In this document: piece after piece, positions 40,697 through 48,101 of the stretch
How the letters are laid out: the number at the start of each line of letters is the position of its first letter
Position numbering within the stretch: position 1 is the stretch's first letter
Virus record (IMG/VR): IMGVR_UViG_3300028920_000038
Coordinates: 1 to 64,000 of that record
Reading direction: 5' to 3' (one strand)
DNA: 64,000 nt
Source of the DNA: a virus
Translations under genes and position numbers: made by a program
Notes under the pieces: model-generated
Seen by the model: the letters and a program-made list of their open reading frames with translations, nothing else
What the model was told of the DNA's origin: nothing
Database searches by the model: none

Positions 40697-41733
40697 TATT
40701 AAAGAGTTTATATTATGATCCAAACGGAATTGCAAGAGGAATTGTTGAGAACAATAGTAGGCAATATAACGTCTCCATCTGTCGTGAATTTAACCGTAGT
40801 TGGTGTTCATGCGCCTACAATCTTTTCAATAAGAGTCCTTGCAAACACATAATGTTTTTACTTGGTGAAGTGGATTTGAATAAAATGGTAAAGAAGAAAA
40901 TTTTAGATAGATTAGAAACAGGTTGTAAAACAATAGATGATCTTCTAGCTGGAGGTGTTCCATACTCTATTGTATCTGGAGTATATGGTAAACCAATGGC
41001 TGGTAAGTCGATGTTTTGTTATCAGATAGCTCTTGCTAACATTAAAGATAATGATAGAAAAGTTCTGTATATAGATACAGAAGGAATTAGAGTTACTGAT
41101 ATTAGAAGATTAATGTATAAATTTGGTGAGAGATTTGATTTAAAACCAGAAGAGATTAATAATAAAATAGAAATTATTAGTACTCTTGGTGATGTTCAAT
41201 TAAAATCTCTACAGAAATTGTTTAGAATGTTCGGTGAAATGGTTACACTCGATCAGTCAAAAGGAGGTAAATACACTCCTCACTTTGAAGTTTGTCATCC
41301 TACATATGATGATAAGAAGCTTGGAGAATATTCTATGATTATCATTGATTCATTATCAAAACCAATCAAAGATGCCATAGGTTCTAATACACCTAATCTA
41401 CCTGCTAGATCTCAGATACAGGAGAGACTATTCGGTATGCTAACACACAAAGCTATGATGCATAATCTAGCAATTATAATTAATCATCATACTACAAGAA
41501 ATCCTGCTATGCCTTTCGGTGAAGACTTCGGAACTCCTTCTGGTGGAGATGCTATTATGTATAATACCAAATATGTCCTGGAATTCTGGACAGCTACTAA
41601 TAAGATTAAGAATGATTCCAATTGGGGTATTGAAGCAAGACGAGTTAGATTATTCCGACATCCAACAGAACAAGTTACTGGAGAATGGCAAGTAGTAAGG
41701 CTCAAGAAAGATTACGGATATACGGATGAATAA
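40693..41733 (+). CDS. SWIM zinc finger fused to RadA/RecA-like ATPase
   Basis: 346 residues. A SWIM finger CSC..C-x-H at C38, C40, C50, H52 (SWCSCAYNLFNKSPCKHIMF) is followed by a recombinase core: Walker A GKPMAGKS (99-106), YIDTEG near 128, Walker B MIIIDS near 217, and IINHHTTRNP near 263. RadA-type proteins form filaments on ssDNA; the N-terminal HhH of RadA is replaced by SWIM here. Probably strand exchange or single-strand annealing mediator of the virus. Confidence 0.82.
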   Translation: MILKSLYYDPNGIARGIVENNSRQYNVSICREFNRSWCSCAYNLFNKSPCKHIMFLLGEVDLNKMVKKKILDRLETGCKTIDDLLAGGVPYSIVSGVYGKPMAGKSMFCYQIALANIKDNDRKVLYIDTEGIRVTDIRRLMYKFGERFDLKPEEINNKIEIISTLGDVQLKSLQKLFRMFGEMVTLDQSKGGKYTPHFEVCHPTYDDKKLGEYSMIIIDSLSKPIKDAIGSNTPNLPARSQIQERLFGMLTHKAMMHNLAIIINHHTTRNPAMPFGEDFGTPSGGDAIMYNTKYVLEFWTATNKIKNDSNWGIEARRVRLFRHPTEQVTGEWQVVRLKKDYGYTDE

Positions 41734-41947
41734 AGATATGTATAGTGTGTTTAGAGATAAAGTAAAAATACTCGAAAGAGAATTTAAAAAAAGATTCGGT
41801 GATAAAGACTACACTGTTAATATAACTATGTGGAATGACGAAGATTTTCAGATAATCTTGTGGTATTCTACAGGAAATAGACTGATTCATAGATTATCTT
41901 TATCCTCAGATAATTCAGATATATTGTATTCAAAGGAAAAGATATGA
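41726..41947 (+). CDS. Small protein, 73 aa
   Basis: Overlaps the RadA end by 8 bases. Basic N-terminal helix (FRDKVKILEREFKKRFGDK) and strand-rich C-terminus (TVNITMWNDEDFQIILWY). Unknown. Confidence 0.5.
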   Translation: MNKDMYSVFRDKVKILEREFKKRFGDKDYTVNITMWNDEDFQIILWYSTGNRLIHRLSLSSDNSDILYSKEKI

Positions 41948-42024
41948 TTGATATTAATAGAATTAAAGAGATAGCAAAGAAGATAGCAAGAAATGACAAA
42001 AAATGGGTGATAAATAAAAAATGA
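41944..42024 (+). CDS. 26-aa basic peptide
   Basis: ATGA overlaps at both ends. Single basic helix (RIKEIAKKIARNDKKW). Possibly a translational relay. Confidence 0.35.
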   Translation: MIDINRIKEIAKKIARNDKKWVINKK

Positions 42025-42137
42025 AATGTCCTGAATGTGGAAAAGAACTTGGCGAAGGAAGTTATGTGGATATGATTCGCATAGGTTGGTGTTGTTCTGA
42101 TTGTAATGTAAAAATTTATAAAGAGATTTATGAGTAA
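42021..42137 (+). CDS. Zinc-ribbon mini-protein, 38 aa
   Basis: CPEC at 3-6 and CCSDC near 24-28. One-zinc ribbon. Upstream of a second ribbon gene and the ribosomal-protein gene. Confidence 0.5.
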   Translation: MKCPECGKELGEGSYVDMIRIGWCCSDCNVKIYKEIYE

Positions 42138-42142
42138 TAATT

Positions 42143-42268
42143 ATGGTTATAGTATGTCCTAATTGTGGCTATCATATAAAATTAAGCAGCAGTCTAATTC
42201 ATTATATAAATGAATGTCCGAAGTGTGGAACATTCTTATCAAATGACGGAGTTGGTTGTTATAAGTAG
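42143..42268 (+). CDS. Zinc-ribbon mini-protein, 41 aa
   Basis: CPNC (5-8) and CPKC (25-28), 17 residues apart: a classical small zinc ribbon like those of archaeal L37ae/S27e-type or RNA-polymerase proteins, though too short to name. Overlaps the eS17 start. Confidence 0.5.
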   Translation: MVIVCPNCGYHIKLSSSLIHYINECPKCGTFLSNDGVGCYK

Positions 42269-42479
42269 AGTAAGACAAACATGTATTAAAAGAGCAGCAC
42301 TAGAGATTATGGAACGATTTCCAGATAAACTTGGAGGATCTTTTGAAATGAATAGAGAATTCATACGTTCCGTAATGAATGGTAACAAGAGATTAATAAA
42401 TAGAATATCGGGATATACAGTGAGATTATATAATAAGAAAAAGAAGAATGCAGAATCCATTACAAAGGGATATGTATGA
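42243..42479 (+). CDS. rps17e: Ribosomal protein eS17 homologue
   Basis: Start at ATG 42243 (the longer frame starts inside the ribbon gene). 78 residues against about 62-70 in archaea. Matches the eS17 pattern nearly throughout: R-V-R-Q-T-C-I-K-R-A-A-L-E-I-M-E, RFPDKLGGSFEMNREFI, then NKRLINRISGYTVRL. eS17 sits in the small subunit near the mRNA path and is found only in archaea and eukaryotes. A short Lys/Glu tail is extra. Viral copy may replace or modify host ribosomes (inference). Confidence 0.85.
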   Translation: MTELVVISRVRQTCIKRAALEIMERFPDKLGGSFEMNREFIRSVMNGNKRLINRISGYTVRLYNKKKKNAESITKGYV

Positions 42480-42931
42480 GAACACGTGTAACAAGAAAAC
42501 ATATCGAAAGTGCTAAAAAGAAATTAGAAGGTAAACATAGGTGCCTTTATTGTAATTATGCACATGATGATATAGAAGTATTAAAAAGACATGAAGCTAA
42601 AATGCACGGATGTTTTAGAGATAAGAATCCAAGACATCCATCAGTTAAATCAGAACAATTAAAAACCAGACCTAAAGGACCACCTTCTGAAGATAGAATA
42701 CTTAAACGAGCAGATGTATTCAAAGTTGGTGATATTGGTATTTGTGTAACTTACGAATGGGATGATAAGATAGAAAAATACCGAATGTATACAGATGATT
42801 TAAAATACAGAGATCATTTAGAAATTGTAGAAAAAGAAGGTCTAAAAGAATTTGGTATTAAAGATATAGAAAATCTAAGAGAAGAGTATAAGAACAGGCA
42901 CACTAATAAGGACGTGATTAAATTAGAGTAA
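42476..42931 (+). CDS. C2H2 zinc-finger protein, 151 aa
   Basis: A single finger CLYCNYAHDDIEVLKRHEAK, ending ..MHG, gives Cys2-His2 near residues 23-44, then a basic Pro-rich linker (KTRPKGPPSEDR) and a domain VFKVGDIGICVTYEWDDK like the small SH3-type proteins. Likely nucleic-acid-binding. ATGA-coupled to eS17. Confidence 0.6.
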   Translation: MRTRVTRKHIESAKKKLEGKHRCLYCNYAHDDIEVLKRHEAKMHGCFRDKNPRHPSVKSEQLKTRPKGPPSEDRILKRADVFKVGDIGICVTYEWDDKIEKYRMYTDDLKYRDHLEIVEKEGLKEFGIKDIENLREEYKNRHTNKDVIKLE

Positions 42932-43146
42932 TTGATTATCTTAAGTGTGAATGTGGAGGATTATTCTATCAAAGAAATATTTCTGAAAGCAGATCAGAAC
43001 CATTTAAGATTGTAAGGTCTAGAAAATGTAATAAGTGTGGTAAAGTAGTACGTACTATTGAAATTACATTAGAATCTTACGATCAATCTGTGTCATTATT
43101 GAATAAAATTATTGAACTTATTAAGACCACCCAGTTAAAAAAATAG
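42922..43146 (+). CDS. Zinc-ribbon protein with non-AUG start, about 74 aa
   Basis: No ATG/GTG/TTG starts the frame; it can open only at ATT 42922 (three bases after GTGAT) or ATT 42931. It encodes CECGG near the start and CNKCGK about 25 residues later, a proper zinc ribbon, then a helix (SVSLLNKIIELIK). The two Cys pairs argue it is translated. Its end overlaps the TTAAGACCACCCA element. Confidence 0.5.
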   Translation: MRVIDYLKCECGGLFYQRNISESRSEPFKIVRSRKCNKCGKVVRTIEITLESYDQSVSLLNKIIELIKTTQLKK

Positions 43147-43200
43147 TCAAAAATTTAGTTACTGTGCTTAAATTTTAGTCGAAAATTAGTTACAGTAACA
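43121..43200. repeat. Two-site 31-bp-phased element, copy 2
   Basis: TTAAGACCACCCA (43121-43133), then TAGTTACTGTGCTT (43156-43169) and TAGTTACAGTAACA (43187-43200), 31 bp apart. These match the reverse complement of copy 1 at 19173-19217 with the same spacing. It lies directly upstream of the MazG gene, in the only sizeable gap of this operon. Confidence 0.65.
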
Positions 43201-43226
43201 TGTAAAAATAAAACGAATGGTATAGT

Positions 43227-43517
43227 ATGGACCTGAATGAATTACGTGATATTTGTCATAAAATTGCAGTAGAGAAAGGTTTTTGGGAATCAAGCAAATC
43301 TACACCGATTAAGCTAATGTTAATAGTATCTGAATTAGGTGAAGCTTGTGAAGCTGATCGTAATGACGATTACGATAATTTCCGAGAAGAAATTGCAGAT
43401 ACATTCATAAGACTATTAGATCTTTGTGGACATTTGAATATAGATATTGAATACGAAATAGATAAGAAAATGGACACAAATAGAAAGAGAGCTAGACTAC
43501 ATGGAAAAAGATATTAA
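43227..43517 (+). CDS. mazG: MazG-like nucleotide pyrophosphohydrolase
   Basis: 96 residues. MLIVSELGEACEA (E-x-x-E) and NFREEIADTFIRLLDL (E-E-x-x-D) are the metal-binding motifs of all-alpha NTP pyrophosphatases. It removes abnormal (d)NTPs or (p)ppGpp-type signals. First gene after the repeat element, hence perhaps controlled by it. TAATG-coupled to the next gene. Confidence 0.85.
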   Translation: MDLNELRDICHKIAVEKGFWESSKSTPIKLMLIVSELGEACEADRNDDYDNFREEIADTFIRLLDLCGHLNIDIEYEIDKKMDTNRKRARLHGKRY

Positions 43518-43735
43518 TGAAAAAAGGGGAAGTATATAAAATAGAATCGATGCCTTGTGGTCACAAGTGTTATTCAAGATTCTGTTCAATGGGAATTATT
43601 AAAGGACAGGAATTCACAGTTAAAGAATGTGAACCATATGGTCCTATAGTTATAGATGTTAAAGGAATAACATATTCTATAGGACGTGGAATGTTAGGTC
43701 ATTTGGGATTAGTAAAGATAGGTGATGCTAAATAA
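43517..43735 (+). CDS. FeoA-like SH3 domain protein
   Basis: 72 residues. YKIESMPCGH..SRFCSMGIIKGQEFTVKECEPYGPI and GRGMLGHLGLV follow the FeoA pattern (M-G-[IL]-x-x-G-x-x-[FV]-x-V). FeoA domains assist ferrous transport or act as the C-terminal domain of DtxR regulators. The stand-alone viral role is unclear. Confidence 0.65.
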   Translation: MKKGEVYKIESMPCGHKCYSRFCSMGIIKGQEFTVKECEPYGPIVIDVKGITYSIGRGMLGHLGLVKIGDAK

Positions 43736-44361
43736 TACTCTGCGATTCAAGAGAACCTGATGAATTAATTAAAAAATTAAAATGTAAATGTAATGCTAAA
43801 GAAGAATTTTTAGGAGTTGGAGATTATATATTCTCAGACGGCTACGCTATTGAAAGAAAGAAAGGACGAGATCTAATGGCATCAGTGATGTCTAATAGAT
43901 TATTTGAACAGCTAAATAACCTATATGAATATGATAATCCTATACTAGCAATTATATCAGAGAACATCTGGAGAGATTTTTATTACACAAAAAGTAAATA
44001 TATTCATAAGCAATACATAGGAGTGCTCTCAACTCTTACATGTAAGTATCCTAAACTTAAGATTGTTTACTTTGATACTGATGATTCTTTTATAGATTAT
44101 ATGGTTTCTTTGGATAAGAAACTAAATGAAGATGGTAAAAAAGAAAGACCTGCACCTGTAATGAGAAAAGCAAAGAGTATACAAATGAGAAAAGAGAATG
44201 CATTAACTGCAGCAGAAGGTGTAGGAATTCCTATGGCTAAAAAATTATTAAAGAAGTATGGATCTATAATTCAAATAGCTAGTGCTGAAGATGATGATAT
44301 GTTAAAAATTGATAAGTTAGGAAAGAAAACTGTTAAAAATATTAAGGAGTTGTTAAATTAG
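43732..44361 (+). CDS. XPF/ERCC4-type nuclease with HhH, ATA start
   Basis: 209 residues if begun at ATA 43732. The ERCC4 active site is complete: CDSREPDELIKKL (4-16), GVGDYIFSDG (28-37), ERKKGRDL (41-48). All lie before the first ATG (43876, residue 49), and the only upstream codons after an in-frame stop are ATA-ATA-CTC. GGTGAT stands 5 bases ahead of the first ATA. The C-terminus has two helix-hairpin-helix motifs (AAEGVGIPMAKKLLKKYG, LGKKTVKNIKELL). XPF nucleases cut branched DNA; here likely in recombination or fork repair. Confidence 0.85.
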   Translation: MILCDSREPDELIKKLKCKCNAKEEFLGVGDYIFSDGYAIERKKGRDLMASVMSNRLFEQLNNLYEYDNPILAIISENIWRDFYYTKSKYIHKQYIGVLSTLTCKYPKLKIVYFDTDDSFIDYMVSLDKKLNEDGKKERPAPVMRKAKSIQMRKENALTAAEGVGIPMAKKLLKKYGSIIQIASAEDDDMLKIDKLGKKTVKNIKELLN

Positions 44362-44645
44362 TGACCAAGAAATCAGAGACATTAAAAGAAGAAATAGAGA
44401 AACTGATTCAAGAGAGAGATTCATTAGCACTTAAAATTAATAATCTAAATGGTAAGATAGATTTAAAGACTGATGAATATTTCGAGAGTAGTGATAACTA
44501 CGTAAAAATTAAATGTCCAAACTGTGGAGGACGAGGATATGTCCAAAACCAAGAAACAGGAAAAAAGATTGTTTGCAAAGGATGCAATACCAAAGGGTAC
44601 ATCTGGTTGGAGAAATTTGAAGAATCAAAAGCGTCAGATAATTAA
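44361..44645 (+). CDS. Coiled-coil plus DnaJ-type zinc protein, 94 aa
   Basis: GTG start overlapping the nuclease stop. Coiled coil (EEIEKLIQERDSLALKINNL) then CPNCGGRGYV and CKGCNTKGYI, two CxxCxGxG units forming one zinc site like half a DnaJ cysteine-rich domain. May act as a chaperone-like or nucleic-acid-binding adaptor. Confidence 0.6.
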   Translation: MTKKSETLKEEIEKLIQERDSLALKINNLNGKIDLKTDEYFESSDNYVKIKCPNCGGRGYVQNQETGKKIVCKGCNTKGYIWLEKFEESKASDN

Positions 44646-44847
44646 ATCTGCCATTGAATGTTTTGTATCATTAATACTTATATTAGCTTGTACAGCTATT
44701 ATATACTTTCCATTGGTGTACCTAATTAATAATGGATATGTTATACATCCAGATAATTTATGGCTATTCTATGCAGGTTGTTTATTACTAGGATATCTGT
44801 TAGCAAATATATTATATAAACTATATGAATATTTAAAATATCGATAG
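44617..44847 (+). CDS. Two-span membrane protein, 76 aa
   Basis: TTG 44617 chosen: GGAGA lies 3-7 bases upstream, and the longer frame from 44524 overlaps the zinc-protein gene. Two hydrophobic helices (CFVSLILILACTAIIYFPLV and LWLFYAGCLLLGYLLANILY). Unknown. Confidence 0.5.
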   Translation: MKNQKRQIIKSAIECFVSLILILACTAIIYFPLVYLINNGYVIHPDNLWLFYAGCLLLGYLLANILYKLYEYLKYR

Positions 44848-44856
44848 AGGCATAAA

Positions 44857-45234
44857 ATGTTTAGTAAGGATATAGAATTGTCTTTTAAAAGAAAAACAGG
44901 CAGATGTTCTGTTACTATAACTAGTAATGGAGTCAAAGATTTCTATGTAGTATCTAAAAAAGATATTGACAGAATGGATTTAAATAAATCAGATCTATTC
45001 TTTAAATTCATAGACACAGAATTAAATGGAGAAAGAACAATTATATGGAATAAAGAAGCTATTGATAGCATTCTTATAGAAGAAGAATATACTATAGACA
45101 GTATGAAATGTAGAGATCAGGAAGAAGCCGAGAGTGTTATCAGTGAAATGGAAAAGAATAATTGGAATATAGAATTAATTATTTGTGAAGATGATAAAAT
45201 ATTAAAAGACTTAAAAAGAAAATATATCAAATAA
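44857..45234 (+). CDS. Hypothetical protein, 125 aa
   Basis: GAGGCATAAA before ATG. Acidic mixed alpha/beta sequence (LSFKRKTGRCSVTITSNGV, FFKFIDTELNGERTIIW). No motif recognised. Between membrane protein and phosphoesterase. Confidence 0.5.
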   Translation: MFSKDIELSFKRKTGRCSVTITSNGVKDFYVVSKKDIDRMDLNKSDLFFKFIDTELNGERTIIWNKEAIDSILIEEEYTIDSMKCRDQEEAESVISEMEKNNWNIELIICEDDKILKDLKRKYIK

Positions 45235-45259
45235 ACTAAAAAAAGGATGTAGACACAAA

Positions 45260-46054
45260 ATGGAAATAATAGAAGTAGAAGTTCCAAAAAATATGGACCT
45301 GTATTTTATAGGTGATACTCACATACCTAGAGGTAAGCTGAGTAAATTTAAGGCTGTTATACAAGAGATACGAAAATGTAAGGATGCCAAGGTAATTGGT
45401 TTAGGAGATTGGATTGAAGCAATTAAGTTTGGAGATCCTAGATACGATCCTGAAGAAGCAGCAGATCAAATAAAAGAGAATGACGGATATATCAATATGA
45501 TAAATGAACAGTGGGAAAAGTTTGAAGATATCATAAGACCAATAGCAGAGCAGGATAAGATTCTAGGATTACACCAAGGAAATCACGAATATCAGTACAC
45601 GAAGAGACATAGTCACAATGGCCTAAAGGAAATGTGTAAGAGATTAAGCATTAGATATTTGGATTATCTTCCTACAGTTTGGAGATTCAAATATGGAAAA
45701 ACTGAAACTAAAGCTATGACATTACATGGTATAGGATCTGGTGTAGCAGAAGGATACGAAGTGAGACAATTGGATAAACATTCAAGGATATTTGATGAAG
45801 TCGATTTAATAGCAGAAGGTCATACACATAAGTTAACTGTTAGTGTTACTTCTGATAGATTAAGAATTACTAAAGACAACGATCTGAAACAGAACATACA
45901 ATGGCGTTGTGCTTGTGGATCCTTCCTTGGAAACTACGATGTAGGAAAATCATCTTATTCAGAGAGAGCATTATATAAACCATTACCTATAGGATATGTT
46001 AAAGCTAGATTTGAATCAGCTAAATTAATAAATGCAATAGCAGTTCCGGTATAA
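45260..46054 (+). CDS. Metallophosphoesterase, Mre11/PolD-small-subunit type
   Basis: 264 residues with YFIGDTHIPRG (first Asp-x-His), IGLGDWIEA (Gly-Asp), HQGNHEYQ (Asn-His) and AEGHTHKL (His-Thr-His). The extended middle and position amid replication genes suggest a DNA-directed phosphodiesterase or exonuclease rather than a simple nucleotidase. Substrate not known. TAATG-coupled to the next gene. Confidence 0.8.
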   Translation: MEIIEVEVPKNMDLYFIGDTHIPRGKLSKFKAVIQEIRKCKDAKVIGLGDWIEAIKFGDPRYDPEEAADQIKENDGYINMINEQWEKFEDIIRPIAEQDKILGLHQGNHEYQYTKRHSHNGLKEMCKRLSIRYLDYLPTVWRFKYGKTETKAMTLHGIGSGVAEGYEVRQLDKHSRIFDEVDLIAEGHTHKLTVSVTSDRLRITKDNDLKQNIQWRCACGSFLGNYDVGKSSYSERALYKPLPIGYVKARFESAKLINAIAVPV

Positions 46055-46257
46055 TGAAAGAATATGAAAGAGAGCACTATACATTAAGAGCATATAAAGA
46101 TGAGAGTTATGCTCTCGAAGTGTACGATCCTGTTCTTAGAACTTCAAAGTCTTACTACGATTCTTCTTGGGAGAAGCTATATCATAAAGCAAAAGAAGAA
46201 GCTTCTAATGGAAAAAGCTGTAAGATCTTTGAATTAAAGTATGAGTTTGAATATTAA
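46054..46257 (+). CDS. Small protein, 67 aa
   Basis: Tyr/Glu/Lys-rich, strands at the start (HYTLRAYKDESYALEVYD) then a helix (KLYHKAKEEASNG). Coupled to both neighbours. Unknown. Confidence 0.5.
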   Translation: MKEYEREHYTLRAYKDESYALEVYDPVLRTSKSYYDSSWEKLYHKAKEEASNGKSCKIFELKYEFEY

Positions 46258-46508
46258 TGAGACCATACGACAGATTTGAAATTGGAGATATAATAGAATT
46301 TAAATATAGAAATTATCCGGAAAGAGGATATATTATATTTAAAGTTATGGATAAAAAGACTAATCCATATGTAATGTATAAATTAAAACAATTAGCTAAC
46401 AAATCAAATATACATATAAACTTTGAAAATGGATGGCAATCATTTAATTTCAAGTATCATATATGTGAAAAAAAGAAAAGAGATGAAATAACGGTTGATT
46501 TATTATGA
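46257..46508 (+). CDS. SH3-like small protein with tail motif
   Basis: 83 residues. RFEIGDIIEFKYRNYPERGY is the barrel opening shared with the proteins at 36324 (G-x-x-V-x-F..YPEYG), and the end KKRDEITVDLL carries the shared tail. Shows the family extends into the replication operon. Confidence 0.55.
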   Translation: MRPYDRFEIGDIIEFKYRNYPERGYIIFKVMDKKTNPYVMYKLKQLANKSNIHINFENGWQSFNFKYHICEKKKRDEITVDLL

Positions 46509-46816
46509 GCCACTTTAAATGTGATTGTAAAGAATTTTGTAGACACAAACCCTATGCAGAAATTTATTATCCTTCAACAGAAGAAGAGGAAGGCAAATGG
46601 TTTTACGCTTGCTTTTATCATCTGTTAGTTTTAAAGATAAAGAGATTCTTTGGTAAAACTAAACCCTTTGGCTGGTGTAAAGTAGATACAGATAGAGAAA
46701 CTTTAGAGAGAATACTCGATGAAATATACTCAATACAAAGTGATCTGTGGGATATTAAAGAGGAAATGGGTTTAAATGAAGAAGTATCTTTTGATGATTT
46801 TGGAGTATATCAATAG
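46505..46816 (+). CDS. Hypothetical Cys-rich protein, 103 aa
   Basis: CDCKEFCRHKPYAEIYYPS with three Cys and a His near the N-terminus, then WFYACFYHLLVLKIKRFFGK, and an acidic helical end. Possibly a zinc-binding domain. Directly before the primase, with no intergenic gap. Confidence 0.5.
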   Translation: MSHFKCDCKEFCRHKPYAEIYYPSTEEEEGKWFYACFYHLLVLKIKRFFGKTKPFGWCKVDTDRETLERILDEIYSIQSDLWDIKEEMGLNEEVSFDDFGVYQ

Positions 46817-47707
46817 ATGAATATGACAGACTTATTTAGTATCCCTTTCGGTCATAGAAAGATTGGTTATTGGAATGGAGGATTCGGAGGTCAATCTAAA
46901 GTATATACTAAAAAAGATATAATAGATTTTGTGGATGAACATCTAGGTATAGATAATATAGGATTATCTGTATGTACATATAAAGAAGATATTCCATATT
47001 TATTATTTCTACCATTTGACTTTGATTCTAAAGATCTTAAAAAATCATGGAAAGATGCTATTAAATTATTTAATCACTTTACTATTATAGGATTAGACTG
47101 TCACTTAACATTCTCAGGTAGAAAAGGATTTCATGTATTCCTTTCAGTAGTACCTAAGAATTATAATAAATATCTAATTAAAAAGATTCAAGTGTTCTTT
47201 AAAAAAGAATTAGGTCTCAAAACTATGGATCCAGCAATCTTCGGTCAGGATAATAGACTGATGAGAATACCTTACACCTTTAATATAGGTGGAGATATGT
47301 GTAAAGAAATACGTTGGAACAAAGGTAATCTATTAGATTTAGATATGATATTAGCAGGTCCAACTTATAAATCTTCTAGTTTAGATTATGACAAAGGAGG
47401 ATATCACAAGTATCCTTGTATAGAAAAACTTATAAGAGAAGATCCAGAACCTAGAGAGTTAATAAGACTATCTTATGTGGCTTTAAGATTAGATAAAGGA
47501 TGGACTGAAGAGGAAATTCTGGAAGAAATAAAGTCATTCGATTGGATAGACTTTGATGAAGAGAAAACAAGAAATAAGATTAGATATATAAGTGATGGTA
47601 ATTATAGACCATTAAGCTGCAAATCCATGGAAGAACGTGGATATTGTAAAGAACCTTGTAAATATAGAAATGGAGATAACGTTTTAGAGGAGGTTGGTAT
47701 ATTATGA
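46817..47707 (+). CDS. Archaeo-eukaryotic primase (PriS-like)
   Basis: 296 residues. Catalytic FDFDS (D68, D70), TFSGRKGFHVF (S100..H106), and RLMRIPYTFN near 153 (Arg-x-Pro loop) are the AEP signature. The C-terminal third has CKSMEERGYCKEPCKY, a four-Cys-like cluster reminiscent of the PriL/PriCT zinc or iron-sulphur site. It makes RNA/DNA primers for the adjacent family-B polymerase. No separate large subunit seen. Confidence 0.85.
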   Translation: MNMTDLFSIPFGHRKIGYWNGGFGGQSKVYTKKDIIDFVDEHLGIDNIGLSVCTYKEDIPYLLFLPFDFDSKDLKKSWKDAIKLFNHFTIIGLDCHLTFSGRKGFHVFLSVVPKNYNKYLIKKIQVFFKKELGLKTMDPAIFGQDNRLMRIPYTFNIGGDMCKEIRWNKGNLLDLDMILAGPTYKSSSLDYDKGGYHKYPCIEKLIREDPEPRELIRLSYVALRLDKGWTEEEILEEIKSFDWIDFDEEKTRNKIRYISDGNYRPLSCKSMEERGYCKEPCKYRNGDNVLEEVGIL

Positions 47708-47841
47708 GTGAAGAAGAAAGAACTTGTAGAGAATGCGGAGAACCGTTAGAAGATTACGAAGAAGATCTATGCGAAGACTGTAGAAATAATTTAGCATCAG
47801 CTATATTTAATACGGATGAAATAGACAATGAATTATTTTAA
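47704..47841 (+). CDS. Small zinc-ribbon protein, 45 aa
   Basis: ATGA-coupled to the primase. CREC (8-11) and CEDC (23-26) make a ribbon; the rest is acidic (TDEIDNELF). Might be a primase accessory. Confidence 0.5.
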   Translation: MSEEERTCRECGEPLEDYEEDLCEDCRNNLASAIFNTDEIDNELF

Positions 47842-48070
47842 TATACTGGTTTGTATCGGAGGAGTTACTCTTATAGCTTATTTATTAGCTAATAAGATGA
47901 GACATATGATGAGTCAAGTAAGATTATTTAAAACTGTTACTAAAGGCGGAGATCCAGAAGATCTTCCAGATAAAGAAGAATTACAAAATTTAATTATGAC
48001 TGTAGCTAAACAGCTACACAAAAAGAAAGAAGAAGAAAAGAAAGACGGAAATAGAGGAATGTACGGTTAA
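47828..48070 (+). CDS. Membrane-anchored small protein, 80 aa
   Basis: One N-terminal hydrophobic helix (FNILVCIGGVTLIAYLLAN), then a charged cytoplasmic-type tail (LQNLIMTVAKQLHKKKEEEK). Lies between primase and polymerase; it could tether replication to the membrane, but this is speculation. Confidence 0.5.
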   Translation: MNYFNILVCIGGVTLIAYLLANKMRHMMSQVRLFKTVTKGGDPEDLPDKEELQNLIMTVAKQLHKKKEEEKKDGNRGMYG

Positions 48071-48101
48071 TGTTATTTAGCTATAAAGAGGTATAACTGA
48101 T

